A stretch of DNA of 48,718 bases from Iodobacter sp. (GCF_025352645.1 NZ_JANXSO010000138.1:1-48718), one strand, 5' to 3'. Shown: positions 1 through 9,198, numbered from the stretch's first letter. The notes: generated by a model from the sequence alone, not told the origin. Numbers and translations are program-made.

Positions 1-70
1 ACGCCGCCCCTTCACAGGCCTGCAAGGCTTCGCTGAGTTCGGCAAACCAGCGCACGCCGTAAGCGCCCAC
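1..70 (-). CDS. possible 5' end of a leftward gene, cut by the window edge
   Basis: Read leftward, the first 90 or so bases are open and have a coding-like composition (a run with VGAYGVRWFAEL). A GTG at 68-70 is preceded by AGGA at a plausible distance, so a gene may begin here and continue out of the window. The same frame is closed by a TGA inside the palindrome at 101-142, so no ATG start is available. The product is not recognised. It could equally be an accidental open frame or a gene damaged by the palindromic repeat. Confidence 0.22.
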   Translation of the reverse strand, partial: MGAYGVRWFAELSEALQACEGAA

Positions 71-100
71 CTTGGCTTCCTGTTGCTCACGTAAAACAGG

Positions 101-142
101 GGTGCAACCCGCGAGTCATGCTGAAAAAACGCGGGTTGCACC
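101..142. repeat. REP-like palindrome (GGTGCAACCCGCG arms)
   Basis: Perfect 13-base inverted repeat GGTGCAACCCGCG (101-113) and CGCGGGTTGCACC (130-142) around a 16-base loop, followed by CGCCCTAC. It resembles the short intergenic palindromes ending in CCCTAC seen elsewhere in this window (10594, 28675, 34553, 43401, 48161). It sits directly before the EAL gene and leaves almost no room for a promoter there. Confidence 0.7.
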
Positions 143-151
143 CGCCCTACG

Positions 152-1048
152 ATGATTCAAAACTGGCAAGAGTCACTTTTTAACAAACACCTAGCACGCA
201 TCAGTCCCCTTAAAAGAGCCCATATGCCAGTCCCAATCCACCATGCCAGCGGCACTTTACATGTGCCCGAAGATACCCTAGCCGATTGGCCCAGTGCCCA
301 GTTTGCCTGCACTCAGGAGCGCGGCATTGTGGTAAAGGCACTGGGGCTGGAGCTGACCAGCGTGTTTCAGCCCATTTTTGCAGCAGATGCTCAAACCATC
401 ATTGGCGAAGAAGGCCTGCTGCGCGCCAGCATCCGCCGCAAAGCCATGCCGCCTGCCGATGTTTTTAAAAGCGCCACCCGAGGCGAATGCTTGGTGGCTT
501 TCGATCGCCTATGCCGTAGCCTGCATTTAATGAACCACTTAGCTGGGCCGCAAAAAGACAAAACGCTGTTTCTTAACGTTCATCCAGAGCTACTGATTGC
601 CGTTGAAAAACAACACGGCGAAGCGTTTGAGCGCATTTTGCAGGATCAGGGCTTAAAACCTGCCGATGTAGTTCTGGAAATCCTTGAATCCGCCATTCCT
701 GACGCGCAAGAAACCGATCTGACCCATGCGGTACAAAACTACCGCCAGCGTGGTTACCGGATTGCGATTGATGATTACGGCCAGAAAAATGCCAATCTCT
801 GCCGCCTGCTTTCCTTATCACCAGATATTGTAAAACTGGATAAAGTATTAATTCATGCCACAGATAACAATAGTAAGGCGCAGCGATTACTGAGCCAGCT
901 CGTTGAAATGCTACATGGGCTGGATAGTCAGGTCGTGATCGAAGGCATAGAAAGCGCCGCGCAACTAGCCATCGCGAAAGAAAGCGGTGCGGATTTCTTC
1001 CAAGGCTATTTTCTGGCGGAACCCAGATATTTAAACAAACACATTTAG
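152..1048 (+). CDS. EAL-domain protein (putative c-di-GMP phosphodiesterase or c-di-GMP sensor)
   Basis: A stand-alone EAL domain, residues about 65-295, with a short N-terminal extension. Visible landmarks are VFQPIF (71-76), the signature as E87-G88-L89 instead of E-A-L, N142 in NVHPELL, E179 in EILES, D207-D208 in DDYGQ, K228 in VKLD, and EGIES and FFQGY near the end. Most metal and substrate residues are therefore kept, but the signature and the DDFGTGYS loop (here DDYGQKNA) are altered, so activity may be reduced. The family hydrolyses cyclic di-GMP in the cytoplasm. The ATG at 152 has no ribosome site. An ATG at 224, with AAAAGAG about six bases before it, is a credible alternative and would still cover the whole domain. 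No sensor domain is fused. The gene is monocistronic as far as can be seen. Confidence 0.85.
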   Translation: MIQNWQESLFNKHLARISPLKRAHMPVPIHHASGTLHVPEDTLADWPSAQFACTQERGIVVKALGLELTSVFQPIFAADAQTIIGEEGLLRASIRRKAMPPADVFKSATRGECLVAFDRLCRSLHLMNHLAGPQKDKTLFLNVHPELLIAVEKQHGEAFERILQDQGLKPADVVLEILESAIPDAQETDLTHAVQNYRQRGYRIAIDDYGQKNANLCRLLSLSPDIVKLDKVLIHATDNNSKAQRLLSQLVEMLHGLDSQVVIEGIESAAQLAIAKESGADFFQGYFLAEPRYLNKHI

Positions 1049-1135
1049 TTATTTAAATAACACTCAATAGTCTTTGTACATCTTAACAAAACCGGTAAAA
1101 ATCGACGCTATCTGACACACCGCTAGGAAATCGTC

Positions 1136-2137
1136 ATGCGTCTTAAGTCTCTGCTCGCCGCCATTGCCCTAAGTACCAGCCTGCCCGCCTTTGCCGATAG
1201 CACCTTACTGAATGTGTCTTACGATGTAATGCGTGATTTCTATAAGGACTACAACCCCGCTTTTGCTAAATACTGGAAAGCCAAATCGGGCGAAGAGCTC
1301 ACCATTCAGATGTCGCACGGCGGCTCTAGCAAGCAAGCGCGCTCAGTGATCGATGGCTTACAAGCCGATGTGGTCACCATGAATCAGCATAACGATATCG
1401 ATGCCATCGCCGACAAAGCTAAATTACTCCCCGCCGACTGGGCCAAACGCCTGCCTGACGATGCAGCCCCTTTTACCAGCTTGCAGGTGTTGATCGTTCG
1501 TAAGGGCAACCCTAAGGGCATTAAAGATTGGAACGACCTGACTAAAGCGGGCGTTGGCGTGATCGTGCCTAATCCTAAAACCTCGGGCAATGGCCGCTAC
1601 ACCTATCTGGCGGCATGGGGCTATGCCGCAAAACTGCCTGGCGGCAACGATGCAAAAGCGCGTGAATTTGTGGCCAGCGTCTTTAAAAATGTGCCGGTGC
1701 TAGATGCAGGCGGCCGTGCGGCCACGACTACCTTTATGCAGCGCCAGATTGGCGATGTGCTAGTCACCTTTGAAAACGAAGCCGAAATGATCGCCAAAGA
1801 ATTTGGACGTGGCAATTTTGAAGTGGTTTACCCAAGCGTATCCATCGAAGCCGAGCCGCCGGTCGCCATCGTCGATAAAGTGGTGGACAAAAAAGGCACG
1901 CGCAAACAGGCCGAGGAATATCTGAAATACCTGTGGAGCCCAGCAGGCCAAGAAATCGCCGCGCAAAACTATCTACGCCCAAGAGACAAAGCCATCGCCG
2001 CCAAATACGCCAAGCAATTCCCTGCGATTAAATTATTCGCCATCGAAGAATTCGGCGGCTGGCAAAAAGCCCAAAAAACCCACTTTGAAGACGGCGCAAT
2101 TTACGACCAGATCGCAGCAAGCATTGCTAAGCGCTGA
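1136..2137 (+). CDS. sbp: periplasmic sulfate-binding protein
   Basis: Sulfate/thiosulfate-binding component of the ABC importer that follows (cysT, cysW, cysA). It has a signal peptide (residues 1-20, cleavage after AFA), then the family start LLNVSYDVMRDFYKDYN, the ligand-site region MSHGGSSKQARSV and GLQADVVTMNQ, and NPKTSGNGRYTYLAAWGY. At 333 residues it has the normal length for Sbp/CysP. AGGAAA lies six bases before the ATG. Sbp (sulfate) and CysP (thiosulfate) cannot be separated with certainty by eye; I prefer Sbp. The family is usually CysB-controlled and repressed by cysteine, but I do not see a convincing CysB site. The gene is separated from cysT by 242 bp containing a palindromic repeat. 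Confidence 0.93.
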   Translation: MRLKSLLAAIALSTSLPAFADSTLLNVSYDVMRDFYKDYNPAFAKYWKAKSGEELTIQMSHGGSSKQARSVIDGLQADVVTMNQHNDIDAIADKAKLLPADWAKRLPDDAAPFTSLQVLIVRKGNPKGIKDWNDLTKAGVGVIVPNPKTSGNGRYTYLAAWGYAAKLPGGNDAKAREFVASVFKNVPVLDAGGRAATTTFMQRQIGDVLVTFENEAEMIAKEFGRGNFEVVYPSVSIEAEPPVAIVDKVVDKKGTRKQAEEYLKYLWSPAGQEIAAQNYLRPRDKAIAAKYAKQFPAIKLFAIEEFGGWQKAQKTHFEDGAIYDQIAASIAKR

Positions 2138-2211
2138 TAGCAAACAGCCAAAAATAAGATCTGTAGACACTTATCTATCAAGTACATGCAGGCAAAAGTT
2201 CTTGCCCTCAC

Positions 2212-2327
2212 AAAAACCCAAACCTTTAACCTCGGAGGAAAGGAGAACACGGAGAAAAATATAAGCAAGGTTTTTTCCGTGAAACTCCGTGTTCTCTGGG
2301 ACCGAAGAGGTTCGAGATTTAGGTTTT
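2212..2327. repeat. palindromic element, family A, copy 1 (degenerate)
   Basis: A 116-bp inverted repeat. The left arm has CCCAAACCTTTAACCTCGG and AGGAGAACACGGAG. The right arm has CTCCGTGTTCTCTGG and GAGGTTCGAGATTTAGG. The arms pair over most of their length with scattered mismatches. It lies between sbp and cysT and is the most diverged full copy in the window. It could fold in RNA as a long hairpin and affect the sbp/cysT expression ratio. Confidence 0.75.
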
Positions 2328-2379
2328 ATGTTGGGTGACATTACTGCAGCTCTACTAACAACACCCCATCGGATTCACC

Positions 2380-3213
2380 ATGCGCTTCAAACAGCCAAGC
2401 GTGTTGCCAGGGTTTAATTTAAGCCTTGGCTACACGCTGTTTTATTTATCCATCATCGTGCTATTGCCACTCTCTGCCCTCTTGATCAAAACCAGCGCCT
2501 TAAGCTGGCCGCATTTCTGGCAGATTATCAGCGAGCCGCGCGTTGTTGCCTCCTACAAGCTGACTTTTGGCGCGTCTTTTCTAGCGGCGCTGATTAACCT
2601 TGTCACCGGCTTATTAGTGGCATGGGTGTTGGTTCGCTACCAGTTTTTTGGTAAGCGTTTTGTGGATGCCTTGGTTGATCTCCCCTTTGCTCTGCCTACC
2701 GCCGTGGCGGGGATTGCGCTGGCCACCATTTATGCCCCCAATGGCTGGATCGGCCAGTACCTTGAGCCATTTGGCTTAAAGATTGCCTTCACCCCCATCG
2801 GCATCGTGATTGCGCTCACCTTTGTCACCCTGCCCTTTGTAGTGCGCACGGTGCAGCCGGTGCTGCAAGATTTAGAACACGAGCTAGAAGAAGCCGCCTG
2901 TAGCTTAGGCGCAAGCCGCTGGCAGATTTTTTACAAAGTGATTTTTCCAACCATTTTGCCCGCGCTACTCACCGGCTTTGCACTAGCGTTTGCTCGCGCC
3001 ATTGGCGAATACGGCTCGGTGATTTTTATCGCTGGCAATATGCCTTTTATTTCAGAAATCACCCCGCTAATGATTATTTCCAAGCTAGAGCAATACGATT
3101 ATCTAGGCGCTACCGCCATTGCCGTAGTGATGCTGGTGGTGTCCTTTGCCATGCTACTGCTGATTAATGGCCTGCAATGGTGGACGGCAAAGCGCTTAGG
3201 GAGAGTTAAATAA
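2380..3213 (+). CDS. cysT: sulfate ABC transporter permease, CysT/CysU
   Basis: Inner-membrane permease of the sulfate/thiosulfate importer, partner of CysW. It has 277 residues, about six membrane segments (first about 18-38), and the ABC-importer EAA loop as [23 protein letters not shown] at about residues 170-192, which contacts CysA. The segment [24 protein letters not shown] is typical of the CysT group. The stop codon shares one base with the cysW start (TAATG), so the two permeases are translationally coupled, as expected for a 1:1 heterodimer. Confidence 0.93.
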   Translation: MRFKQPSVLPGFNLSLGYTLFYLSIIVLLPLSALLIKTSALSWPHFWQIISEPRVVASYKLTFGASFLAALINLVTGLLVAWVLVRYQFFGKRFVDALVDLPFALPTAVAGIALATIYAPNGWIGQYLEPFGLKIAFTPIGIVIALTFVTLPFVVRTVQPVLQDLEHELEEAACSLGASRWQIFYKVIFPTILPALLTGFALAFARAIGEYGSVIFIAGNMPFISEITPLMIISKLEQYDYLGATAIAVVMLVVSFAMLLLINGLQWWTAKRLGRVK

Positions 3214-4082
3214 TGGCCTCAACCATTCAACGCTCTATCGTCACCACAGAAAGCCGTGCCGTGCGCTGCGTGCTGATTAGCCTTGCGCTGCTGTTTATTG
3301 GGGTTTTTTTGCTTATCCCGTTGGCATCAGTATTTATTGAAGCTTTTCGCCAAGGCTGGCGGCTGTATCTGGCCGCGCTGATTGAGCCAGATGCGGTGTC
3401 GGCCATTAAATTAACCCTGATCGTGGCGGCTATTTCGCTACCCGCCAATCTGATCTTTGGCGTGGCGGCGGCGTGGGCAATTGCCAAATTTGATTTTAAA
3501 GGCAAAAGCTTTTTAACCACCCTAATTGATCTGCCGTTTTCTGTCTCCCCAGTAGTGGCGGGGCTGATTTATGTGCTGATGTTTGGGGCGCAGGGCTGGT
3601 GGGGGCCGTGGCTGATTGAGCACAATTACACCATTATTTTTGCCGTACCCGGCATTGTGTTGGCCACCATTTTTGTTACCTTCCCCTTTGTCGCCCGTGA
3701 GCTGATCCCACTGATGGAAGCTCAAGGCTCAGATGAAGAACAAGCCGCCATTGTGCTGGGCGCATCCAGCTGGCAAATGTTTTGGCGCATCACCCTACCC
3801 AAGATTAAATGGGCATTGCTCTACGGTGTGATTTTAGCCAACGCCCGTGCCATGGGTGAGTTTGGCGCGGTATCGGTGGTATCCGGCCATATTCGCGGCA
3901 TGACCAATACCGTGCCGCTGCACGTAGAAATTCTTTACAACGAATACAACTTCGTCGGCGCATTCGCTTGCGCATCGATCTTGGCACTCTTAGCTCTGCT
4001 CACGCTTGCGGCTAAAAGCTATGTGGAATGGCGAGGTGAGCAACAAGCCGCCGCGGATCGACGACATGCGGTTGAGGAGTAA
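3213..4082 (+). CDS. cysW: sulfate ABC transporter permease, CysW
   Basis: Second permease of the sulfate importer, 289 residues, with about six membrane segments. Landmarks are [20 protein letters not shown], the EAA loop [22 protein letters not shown], and [20 protein letters not shown], all characteristic of CysW. The ATG overlaps the cysT stop by one base. It is followed by a half-copy of the palindromic element and then cysA. Confidence 0.93.
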   Translation: MASTIQRSIVTTESRAVRCVLISLALLFIGVFLLIPLASVFIEAFRQGWRLYLAALIEPDAVSAIKLTLIVAAISLPANLIFGVAAAWAIAKFDFKGKSFLTTLIDLPFSVSPVVAGLIYVLMFGAQGWWGPWLIEHNYTIIFAVPGIVLATIFVTFPFVARELIPLMEAQGSDEEQAAIVLGASSWQMFWRITLPKIKWALLYGVILANARAMGEFGAVSVVSGHIRGMTNTVPLHVEILYNEYNFVGAFACASILALLALLTLAAKSYVEWRGEQQAAADRRHAVEE

Positions 4083-4117
4083 CTCAGGAAGTCGGAAGTC
4101 ATCCAGATAACCCTTAG

Positions 4118-4176
4118 CTTTTCTCTGTGGCACTCCGTGTTTTCCGCGTCCTCTGTGGTTCAAGATTTGGGTTTTG
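4118..4176. repeat. palindromic element, family A, truncated (right arm only)
   Basis: Only the right arm is recognisable: TTCTCTGTGGCACTCCGTG, then CCTCTGTGGTTCAAGATTT followed by GGGTTTTGC. The matching left arm (AAACCCAAATCTTGAACCAC) is absent, so this solo arm cannot fold on itself. It lies between cysW and cysA. Confidence 0.7.
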
Positions 4177-4203
4177 CTACGCAACATCAAAAGGCAAGTC
4201 AAT

Positions 4204-5253
4204 ATGAGTATCGAAGTCAAAAACATCGCCAAGCGCTTTGGTGCTTTTACTGCGCTGGATAATCTAAATTTAGAAGTGCAATCGGGCGAGCTACTGGCAC
4301 TGCTTGGGCCTTCGGGTTGCGGTAAAACCACGCTGCTGCGGGTCATTGCCGGCTTAGAAACGCCCGACCAAGGACAGATTTTATTTCATGGTGAGGATGC
4401 CACCGATACCCACGTTAGGGAGCGGCAAGTCGGCTTTGTTTTCCAGCACTACGCGCTGTTCCGGCATATGACGGTATTTGAAAATGTCGCCTTTGGCCTG
4501 CGCGTTCGCCCCAAGAAAACCCGCCCCACTGAAGCGGAGATCAAAGAAAAAGTCCATGCTCTGCTTAATATGGTGCAGCTGGATTGGCTGGCGGATCGCT
4601 TTCCGGCGCAATTATCCGGTGGCCAACGCCAGCGAATTGCCCTTGCCCGTGCGCTGGCGGTAGAGCCTAAAGTGCTACTACTGGATGAGCCCTTTGGCGC
4701 GCTCGATACCAAGGTCAGAAAAGAGCTGCGCCGCTGGTTACGCCGCCTGCACGATGAAATGCATATCACCAGCGTGTTTGTCACGCACGATCAGGAAGAA
4801 GCGCTGGAAGTGGCCGATCGCGTGGTGGTCATGAACAAGGGCAAGATTGAGCAAATTGGCACTCCAGAACAGGTCTACGATACCCCCGCATCACCGTTTG
4901 TTTACCAGTTTTTAGGCGATGTCAATTTATTCCATAGCCGCGTTCACGAGGGCTGGGCCGAAGTAGGCGGTGCACGTTTTGCAGCACCCGCTGCCGCCAA
5001 TTCCGCCGCGACAGTCTATGTGCGCCCACATGAAATTGATTTATCCCGTCTGGCCAATCCATCCGCGATTACAGGAAAAATCATCCATGTGCGCTTACTG
5101 GGGGCCACGGTAAGGCTGGAAGTCGCCGTCGTTAATGCAGATATTGTAGAAGTAGAAATCAGCCGCGAGCGTCAGCAAGAGGGACAATGGCAGGCAGGGG
5201 AAAGTGTTTTTCTTACTCCTAGAGAAGCAAAAGTCTATCCAACTGCGGCTTAA
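4204..5253 (+). CDS. cysA: sulfate/thiosulfate ABC transporter ATP-binding protein
   Basis: Energising ATPase of the sulfate importer. From the ATG at 4204 it has 349 residues. It shows Walker [10 protein letters not shown], the Q-loop in [20 protein letters not shown], the signature [16 protein letters not shown], Walker [13 protein letters not shown] and the switch histidine in [16 protein letters not shown], then a C-terminal TOBE-like regulatory domain (about 240-345). The frame is open to an ATG at 4174, but that one lies at the end of the repeat arm. [15 protein letters not shown] is the family start and AAGG lies upstream, so 4204 is chosen. Confidence 0.94.
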   Translation: MSIEVKNIAKRFGAFTALDNLNLEVQSGELLALLGPSGCGKTTLLRVIAGLETPDQGQILFHGEDATDTHVRERQVGFVFQHYALFRHMTVFENVAFGLRVRPKKTRPTEAEIKEKVHALLNMVQLDWLADRFPAQLSGGQRQRIALARALAVEPKVLLLDEPFGALDTKVRKELRRWLRRLHDEMHITSVFVTHDQEEALEVADRVVVMNKGKIEQIGTPEQVYDTPASPFVYQFLGDVNLFHSRVHEGWAEVGGARFAAPAAANSAATVYVRPHEIDLSRLANPSAITGKIIHVRLLGATVRLEVAVVNADIVEVEISRERQQEGQWQAGESVFLTPREAKVYPTAA

Positions 5254-5296
5254 ATTACCCCCAAACCCATTAATAGCCTGACAAAGCAATGACTCC

Positions 5297-6346
5297 TTGC
5301 CCATAGCTACTGACAGAGCTAGGGTGAAGAGTCATTTTGCTGCGCTGCTCATCATGCTACTTGAACCCGTTTGGAATACTGATCGCGAGTGGATTGCCCT
5401 AAGGCTGCATGCAGAACCAGCCCAACTGGCCATCCTTGCCCCACTTTTTGCTGAATCTATCCTAGCAAATCTACCTTGCTTATGGGAAAGCTGCGATGGC
5501 TTGTTTCCTGCTGATTTAGCCGAACCGCATCCCTTTGTGATATTGCTCAATAATAATGAGCTTGCTCTGCCTTTTCCCCAAACAGCACGTAGGCTACTCA
5601 CCGCCCCCAGCGAAGACCCTGGGCTAATCGCAGGCATTCAAACACTGCCTAGCCAACTCCCGCCTAAGGTTTGGTTAACCGGCACTTGGCTATTAGCGCC
5701 ACAAAAACCCGATGGTCGCCCAAACCCCAGCAAGCCGGTTTTATTAGAGCTACTTGGATTAATTGTCAGCGATGCCGATACCCCCGCTATCGAGGCCGTG
5801 ATCGCCAAAGCACCTCAGCTGGTGTTTAGCTTGTTAAGATTGGTTAACTCTGTAGCCGTAGGCGGCAGCACCCATGCAGAAAGCCTGCGCCAAGCCATCG
5901 CCATCTTAGGTAGGCGGCAATTGCAGCGCTGGCTGCAGCTTTTACTTTACGCTGAGCAATTTGGCGCAGACAGCGGCACGCCCCCACTGCTGCTTTTAGC
6001 GGCACTGCGTGCTAAACGGCTAGAAAACTGGGCGGGTAGCAGCGCCCTAGCCAATATCAAACCCGATGTGGCCTTTCTGGCAGGCATGCTCTCCCTGCTC
6101 GATCGCCTATTTGGCCAAACCTTAAACGAGATTCTTGACCCGCTCCCGCTCAGCCCCGAGCTGCGTGCTGGTTTACTGGCTGGGGAAGGGCCGCTTGGCA
6201 ATGCGATCAAAGCACTTGCCGCAATGGAGGCCGGTGATGAAGCAGCACTCAGCAATTTGCTAAGCGAGACCCAATCAAGTACGTGGATGCAATCTGAAAT
6301 CAACGCCTGCCAATGGGTTAGAAAACTATTGGCATCTGCCACATGA
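5297..6346 (+). CDS. HDOD-domain signalling protein
   Basis: The C-terminal half (about residues 150-345) is an HDOD domain: KAPQLVFSLLRLVNSVAVGG followed by SLRQAIAILGRRQLQRWLQL, as in YuxH-type proteins. The N-terminal 140 residues look like a strongly eroded EAL-type domain (LEPVWNTDREWIALRL in place of the usual opening), without catalytic residues; that reading is an inference. HDOD domains lack HD phosphodiesterase residues and act as protein-interaction modules in signalling and motility. The start is unsure: TTG at 5297 is the longest, GTG at 5324 and ATG at 5354 are alternatives, and none has a strong ribosome site. Its TGA overlaps the ATG of the next gene (ATGA), so it is coupled to the GGDEF/EAL protein and probably works in the same c-di-GMP pathway. 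Confidence 0.8.
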   Translation: MPIATDRARVKSHFAALLIMLLEPVWNTDREWIALRLHAEPAQLAILAPLFAESILANLPCLWESCDGLFPADLAEPHPFVILLNNNELALPFPQTARRLLTAPSEDPGLIAGIQTLPSQLPPKVWLTGTWLLAPQKPDGRPNPSKPVLLELLGLIVSDADTPAIEAVIAKAPQLVFSLLRLVNSVAVGGSTHAESLRQAIAILGRRQLQRWLQLLLYAEQFGADSGTPPLLLLAALRAKRLENWAGSSALANIKPDVAFLAGMLSLLDRLFGQTLNEILDPLPLSPELRAGLLAGEGPLGNAIKALAAMEAGDEAALSNLLSETQSSTWMQSEINACQWVRKLLASAT

Positions 6347-8388
6347 ATAACGAGCTTGATAGCGAATCCGGCATCTATGCGGCGCTTGAAGCGTCGATCA
6401 TTACCATGGATTTGGAAAGCTATATCACCGGCTGGAATCGTGGAGCCGAGCTATTATTTGGCTATCTGGCAGATGAAGTTTTAGGCAAACATATTCTACT
6501 TTTATATGCCGATGTAGAAAGCCAAGGGGAAGAAGACTGCTTTAATGAAGTCATCGCCAATGGTCATGCCGAAATGGATGTCAAACGGCGGCGAAAAGAT
6601 GGTAGTAATTTCTGGGCGCATCTACACCTCACCTTGGTGCGCAATAAAGTAGGCCTACCCACACGGCTCATTGCTTATGTACGTGATATCAGCAGCCAAC
6701 TGGCCAATGAAGAGCGCAGCCGGCTCTATACCCGAATTTTTGAATATGCGCGTGAAGCGATTGTGATTACCGATCATAATCGCCTTATTGTGAGCGTAAA
6801 CAATGCTTATTTAAAGATTACCGGCCGCAGTATGCAAGAAGTACAAGGCACAACGCCTAGCTTTTTAAATAGCAAAGATAAATACACCTCTAAAGCCATT
6901 GAATCCACGCTTAAATCAATGGGGCATTGGGAAGGCGAAATATGGGATAAACGTGCCAATGGAGAAGCCTTCCCTGCATGGCTAACCATTAGCGCAGTAC
7001 AAACAAACCATGGCACCGTCAGCCATTACTTTGCAGTGTTTTCTGACCACACAGAAAAACGCCAAACCGAAGCTAAAATCCATCAGCTGGCATATTACGA
7101 TACGCTCACCAGCCTACCCAACCGTGCCATGCTATTTTCTTTACTCGCCCAATCATTATCAGAGGCAAAGCGCAAACAAAAGCATGGCTCATTATTATGC
7201 TTTAATATTAATGGCTTCAAAAACATTAATGATTCATTTGGTCACGCCTCAGCAGATGTTTTACTCGCTGAATTAGCAAAACGCATCCGCCTTGCCCTGC
7301 GTGAAGAGGACGTGGTATCCCGCTTCAGCGGCGATGAATTTTATATTGCCTTATTTGAAATAGAGCAAAGAGAAGACGCTATTCTAGTAGCCCGCAGAAT
7401 TTTACAATCTACTGCCGCACCATTTTATCTAAAGAATCAAGAAATTGTTTTACTTAGCCATATTGGCATTACTATTTATCCAGATGATGGATATGATGCA
7501 GAAACACTGATCAACAATGCCACCGTGGCCATGCATCGCGCCAAACAAAACAATCAAAACTATTTATTTTATTCCACAGAAATGAATCGTAGCTCCTTAG
7601 ATAAAATCAAACTAGAAGCAGAGCTACATCACGCACTAGACTTAAATCAATTTGAGCTTTATTTTCAACCACAGGTTGATTTCCCTAGCAAAAAAATCAT
7701 GGGCGCAGAGGCTTTAATTCGCTGGAAACATCCACAGAAAGGCATGATTCCCCCTTCTAATTTTATCCCTTTTGCCGAAGAAACAGGCTTGATTGTTGCC
7801 ATTGGGAGCTGGGTACTCAATGAGGCAATTAGCCAAATTGCTGAATGGAAAAAAGCGGGGCTTTCGCTAGGCAGGCTGGCGGTTAATTTATCCGCCTTAC
7901 AATTCAAACCCCAGTTGCCCGATGAAATTGCGGCCATTTTAACTTATCACAAAATACCTGCCGAATTAGTTGAGCTAGAACTCACAGAAAGTTTATTAAT
8001 GGGCAATGGGCAATCCGGTTTACTTAATCAATTGCATAGCAATGGCTTTAGCCTAGCCCTAGACGACTTTGGAACCGGCTATTCCAATTTGGCTTATTTA
8101 CAAAACTATCCCATTGATTACTTAAAGATAGATCAATCCTTTGTCAAAGGATTGCCAGATAACCAACACTCCGCAGCAATTGTGCGCTCCATTATCGATA
8201 TCGCTAGTAATCTAGGATTAAAGCTTATTGCCGAGGGAGTAGAAAACCAAGCCCAAGCCGAATATCTTTCTAAATTAGGCTGCAATTTAATCCAAGGCTA
8301 TTATTGCTACCGCCCCATGAATGCCGACGCTTTTACTCAGCTGCTGATAAAACAACAAAGTGAAAATAGCCAAGAGAACGCTGATTAA
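6343..8388 (+). CDS. PAS-PAS-GGDEF-EAL protein, likely c-di-GMP phosphodiesterase
   Basis: A cytoplasmic sensor enzyme of 681 residues with no membrane segment. Domains in order: PAS 1 (about 10-115), PAS 2 (about 128-245, ending with a PAC-like stretch), GGDEF (about 250-410), EAL (about 425-670). The GGDEF site is S329-G-D-E-F, and the first metal-ligand region reads F-N288-I-N290-G where active cyclases have D-x-D; cyclase activity is therefore unlikely and a GTP-sensing role is possible. The EAL site is complete: YFQPQVD, E456-A-L-I-R, NLSALQF, ELTES, D574-D575-FGTGYSNLAYL, KIDQSF, AEGVE and QGYY. The start overlaps the stop of the HDOD gene (ATGA). Confidence 0.92.
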   Translation: MNNELDSESGIYAALEASIITMDLESYITGWNRGAELLFGYLADEVLGKHILLLYADVESQGEEDCFNEVIANGHAEMDVKRRRKDGSNFWAHLHLTLVRNKVGLPTRLIAYVRDISSQLANEERSRLYTRIFEYAREAIVITDHNRLIVSVNNAYLKITGRSMQEVQGTTPSFLNSKDKYTSKAIESTLKSMGHWEGEIWDKRANGEAFPAWLTISAVQTNHGTVSHYFAVFSDHTEKRQTEAKIHQLAYYDTLTSLPNRAMLFSLLAQSLSEAKRKQKHGSLLCFNINGFKNINDSFGHASADVLLAELAKRIRLALREEDVVSRFSGDEFYIALFEIEQREDAILVARRILQSTAAPFYLKNQEIVLLSHIGITIYPDDGYDAETLINNATVAMHRAKQNNQNYLFYSTEMNRSSLDKIKLEAELHHALDLNQFELYFQPQVDFPSKKIMGAEALIRWKHPQKGMIPPSNFIPFAEETGLIVAIGSWVLNEAISQIAEWKKAGLSLGRLAVNLSALQFKPQLPDEIAAILTYHKIPAELVELELTESLLMGNGQSGLLNQLHSNGFSLALDDFGTGYSNLAYLQNYPIDYLKIDQSFVKGLPDNQHSAAIVRSIIDIASNLGLKLIAEGVENQAQAEYLSKLGCNLIQGYYCYRPMNADAFTQLLIKQQSENSQENAD

Positions 8389-8458
8389 ATCGTCATCCCC
8401 GAATGCTTTATCGGCGATCCAGCGTAAATACTGGATTCCCGCCTGCACAAGAATGACG
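8389..8458. repeat. dRS3-like imperfect palindrome
   Basis: The sequence runs from CGTCATCCCCGAATGC to CTGGATTCCCGCCTGC and ends in AAGAATGACG. The two CGTCAT/ATGACG ends and the central GATCCAG/CTGGATT pairs form an imperfect inverted repeat. It resembles the ATTCCC...GGGAAT class that Neisseria calls dRS3 and that occurs in many proteobacteria. It lies just after the PAS-GGDEF-EAL gene. Confidence 0.6.
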
Positions 8459-8530
8459 AAATTGAATAAATCAGAACTCACCTAAGCTTGGCTCGCTAAA
8501 ATTAAGCAAGCCAGATCTTAGATCACAGAG

Positions 8531-8558
8531 AAAAACAGCCGTTAAATGATGCTGTTTT
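8531..8558. terminator. possible bidirectional terminator between convergent genes
   Basis: AAAAACAGC and GCTGTTTTA form an A/T-flanked hairpin between the rightward GGDEF/EAL gene and the leftward rsmD. The stem is weak (about four strong pairs, with mismatches in the loop), so confidence is moderate. Just to its left, 8512-8537 carries a short piece resembling the left end of palindromic family A (AGATCTTAGATCACAGAGAA). Confidence 0.4.
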
Positions 8559-8643
8559 ATGAATGGCTTCTTATAAGCTGCTCATGAGTAAAACCCGCAG
8601 ATTTAAGTATTTAGCTAGCAAAAAATCCACGAATCTCACCCGC

Positions 8644-9198
8644 TTACACCGTTAAGCTTTGCTTCAACAAGGCGTATTTCACCTGCCCAGCCTTGCCCTC
8701 TTTAACGATTTCCCAGCCTTCTCTATCCGGCCAATTGGCGGTTTCTGCATAGATTACTGCGCCAGGATTAAGCACTCGGAGGAGTTTTGGTAATACTTGC
8801 GCTAAGAAATCTGATGCAAAGGGTGGGTCTAAAAACACCACGTCAAACCGCTCCGCCGTGCTATCTAAAAAGCGCAGCGCATCGCCCCAAATCACCTCAA
8901 TATTGCTAGCCCCAAGCAAATTTTGATTATCTTTTAGGCTAGCGGCCACGTTTTTATCCCGCTCTACCATCACTACACGCTTGGCATTCCTTGATGCGGC
9001 CTCAAAACCCAGTGCGCCGCTGCCAGAGAATAAATCTAAGCAAGTCAGATTGGTACACTCTTGGCCTAGCCAATTAAATAACGTTTCACGCACCCGATCC
9101 GGCGTAGGGCGTAGGCCTTCTGCGTCAGGAAACTTCAATAAACGGCGTTTATAGTCACCGCCAATAATACGAACCTGGTTTTTGAACTGTGCGGCCAT
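8644..9198 (-). CDS. rsmD: 16S rRNA (guanine-966 N2)-methyltransferase RsmD
   Basis: A Rossmann-fold, SAM-dependent methyltransferase that modifies G966 of 16S rRNA in the small subunit. The 184-residue length is normal. It opens with VRIIGGDYKRRLLKFP and LRPTPDRVRETLFNWL, typical of RsmD, followed by the SAM loop LDLFSGSGALGFEAASR (about 54-70) and the catalytic motif D124-P-P-F. AGGAT precedes the ATG. It is divergent from ftsY, an arrangement common in proteobacteria; the 141 bp between them must hold both promoters. Confidence 0.95.
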   Translation of the reverse strand: MAAQFKNQVRIIGGDYKRRLLKFPDAEGLRPTPDRVRETLFNWLGQECTNLTCLDLFSGSGALGFEAASRNAKRVVMVERDKNVAASLKDNQNLLGASNIEVIWGDALRFLDSTAERFDVVFLDPPFASDFLAQVLPKLLRVLNPGAVIYAETANWPDREGWEIVKEGKAGQVKYALLKQSLTV

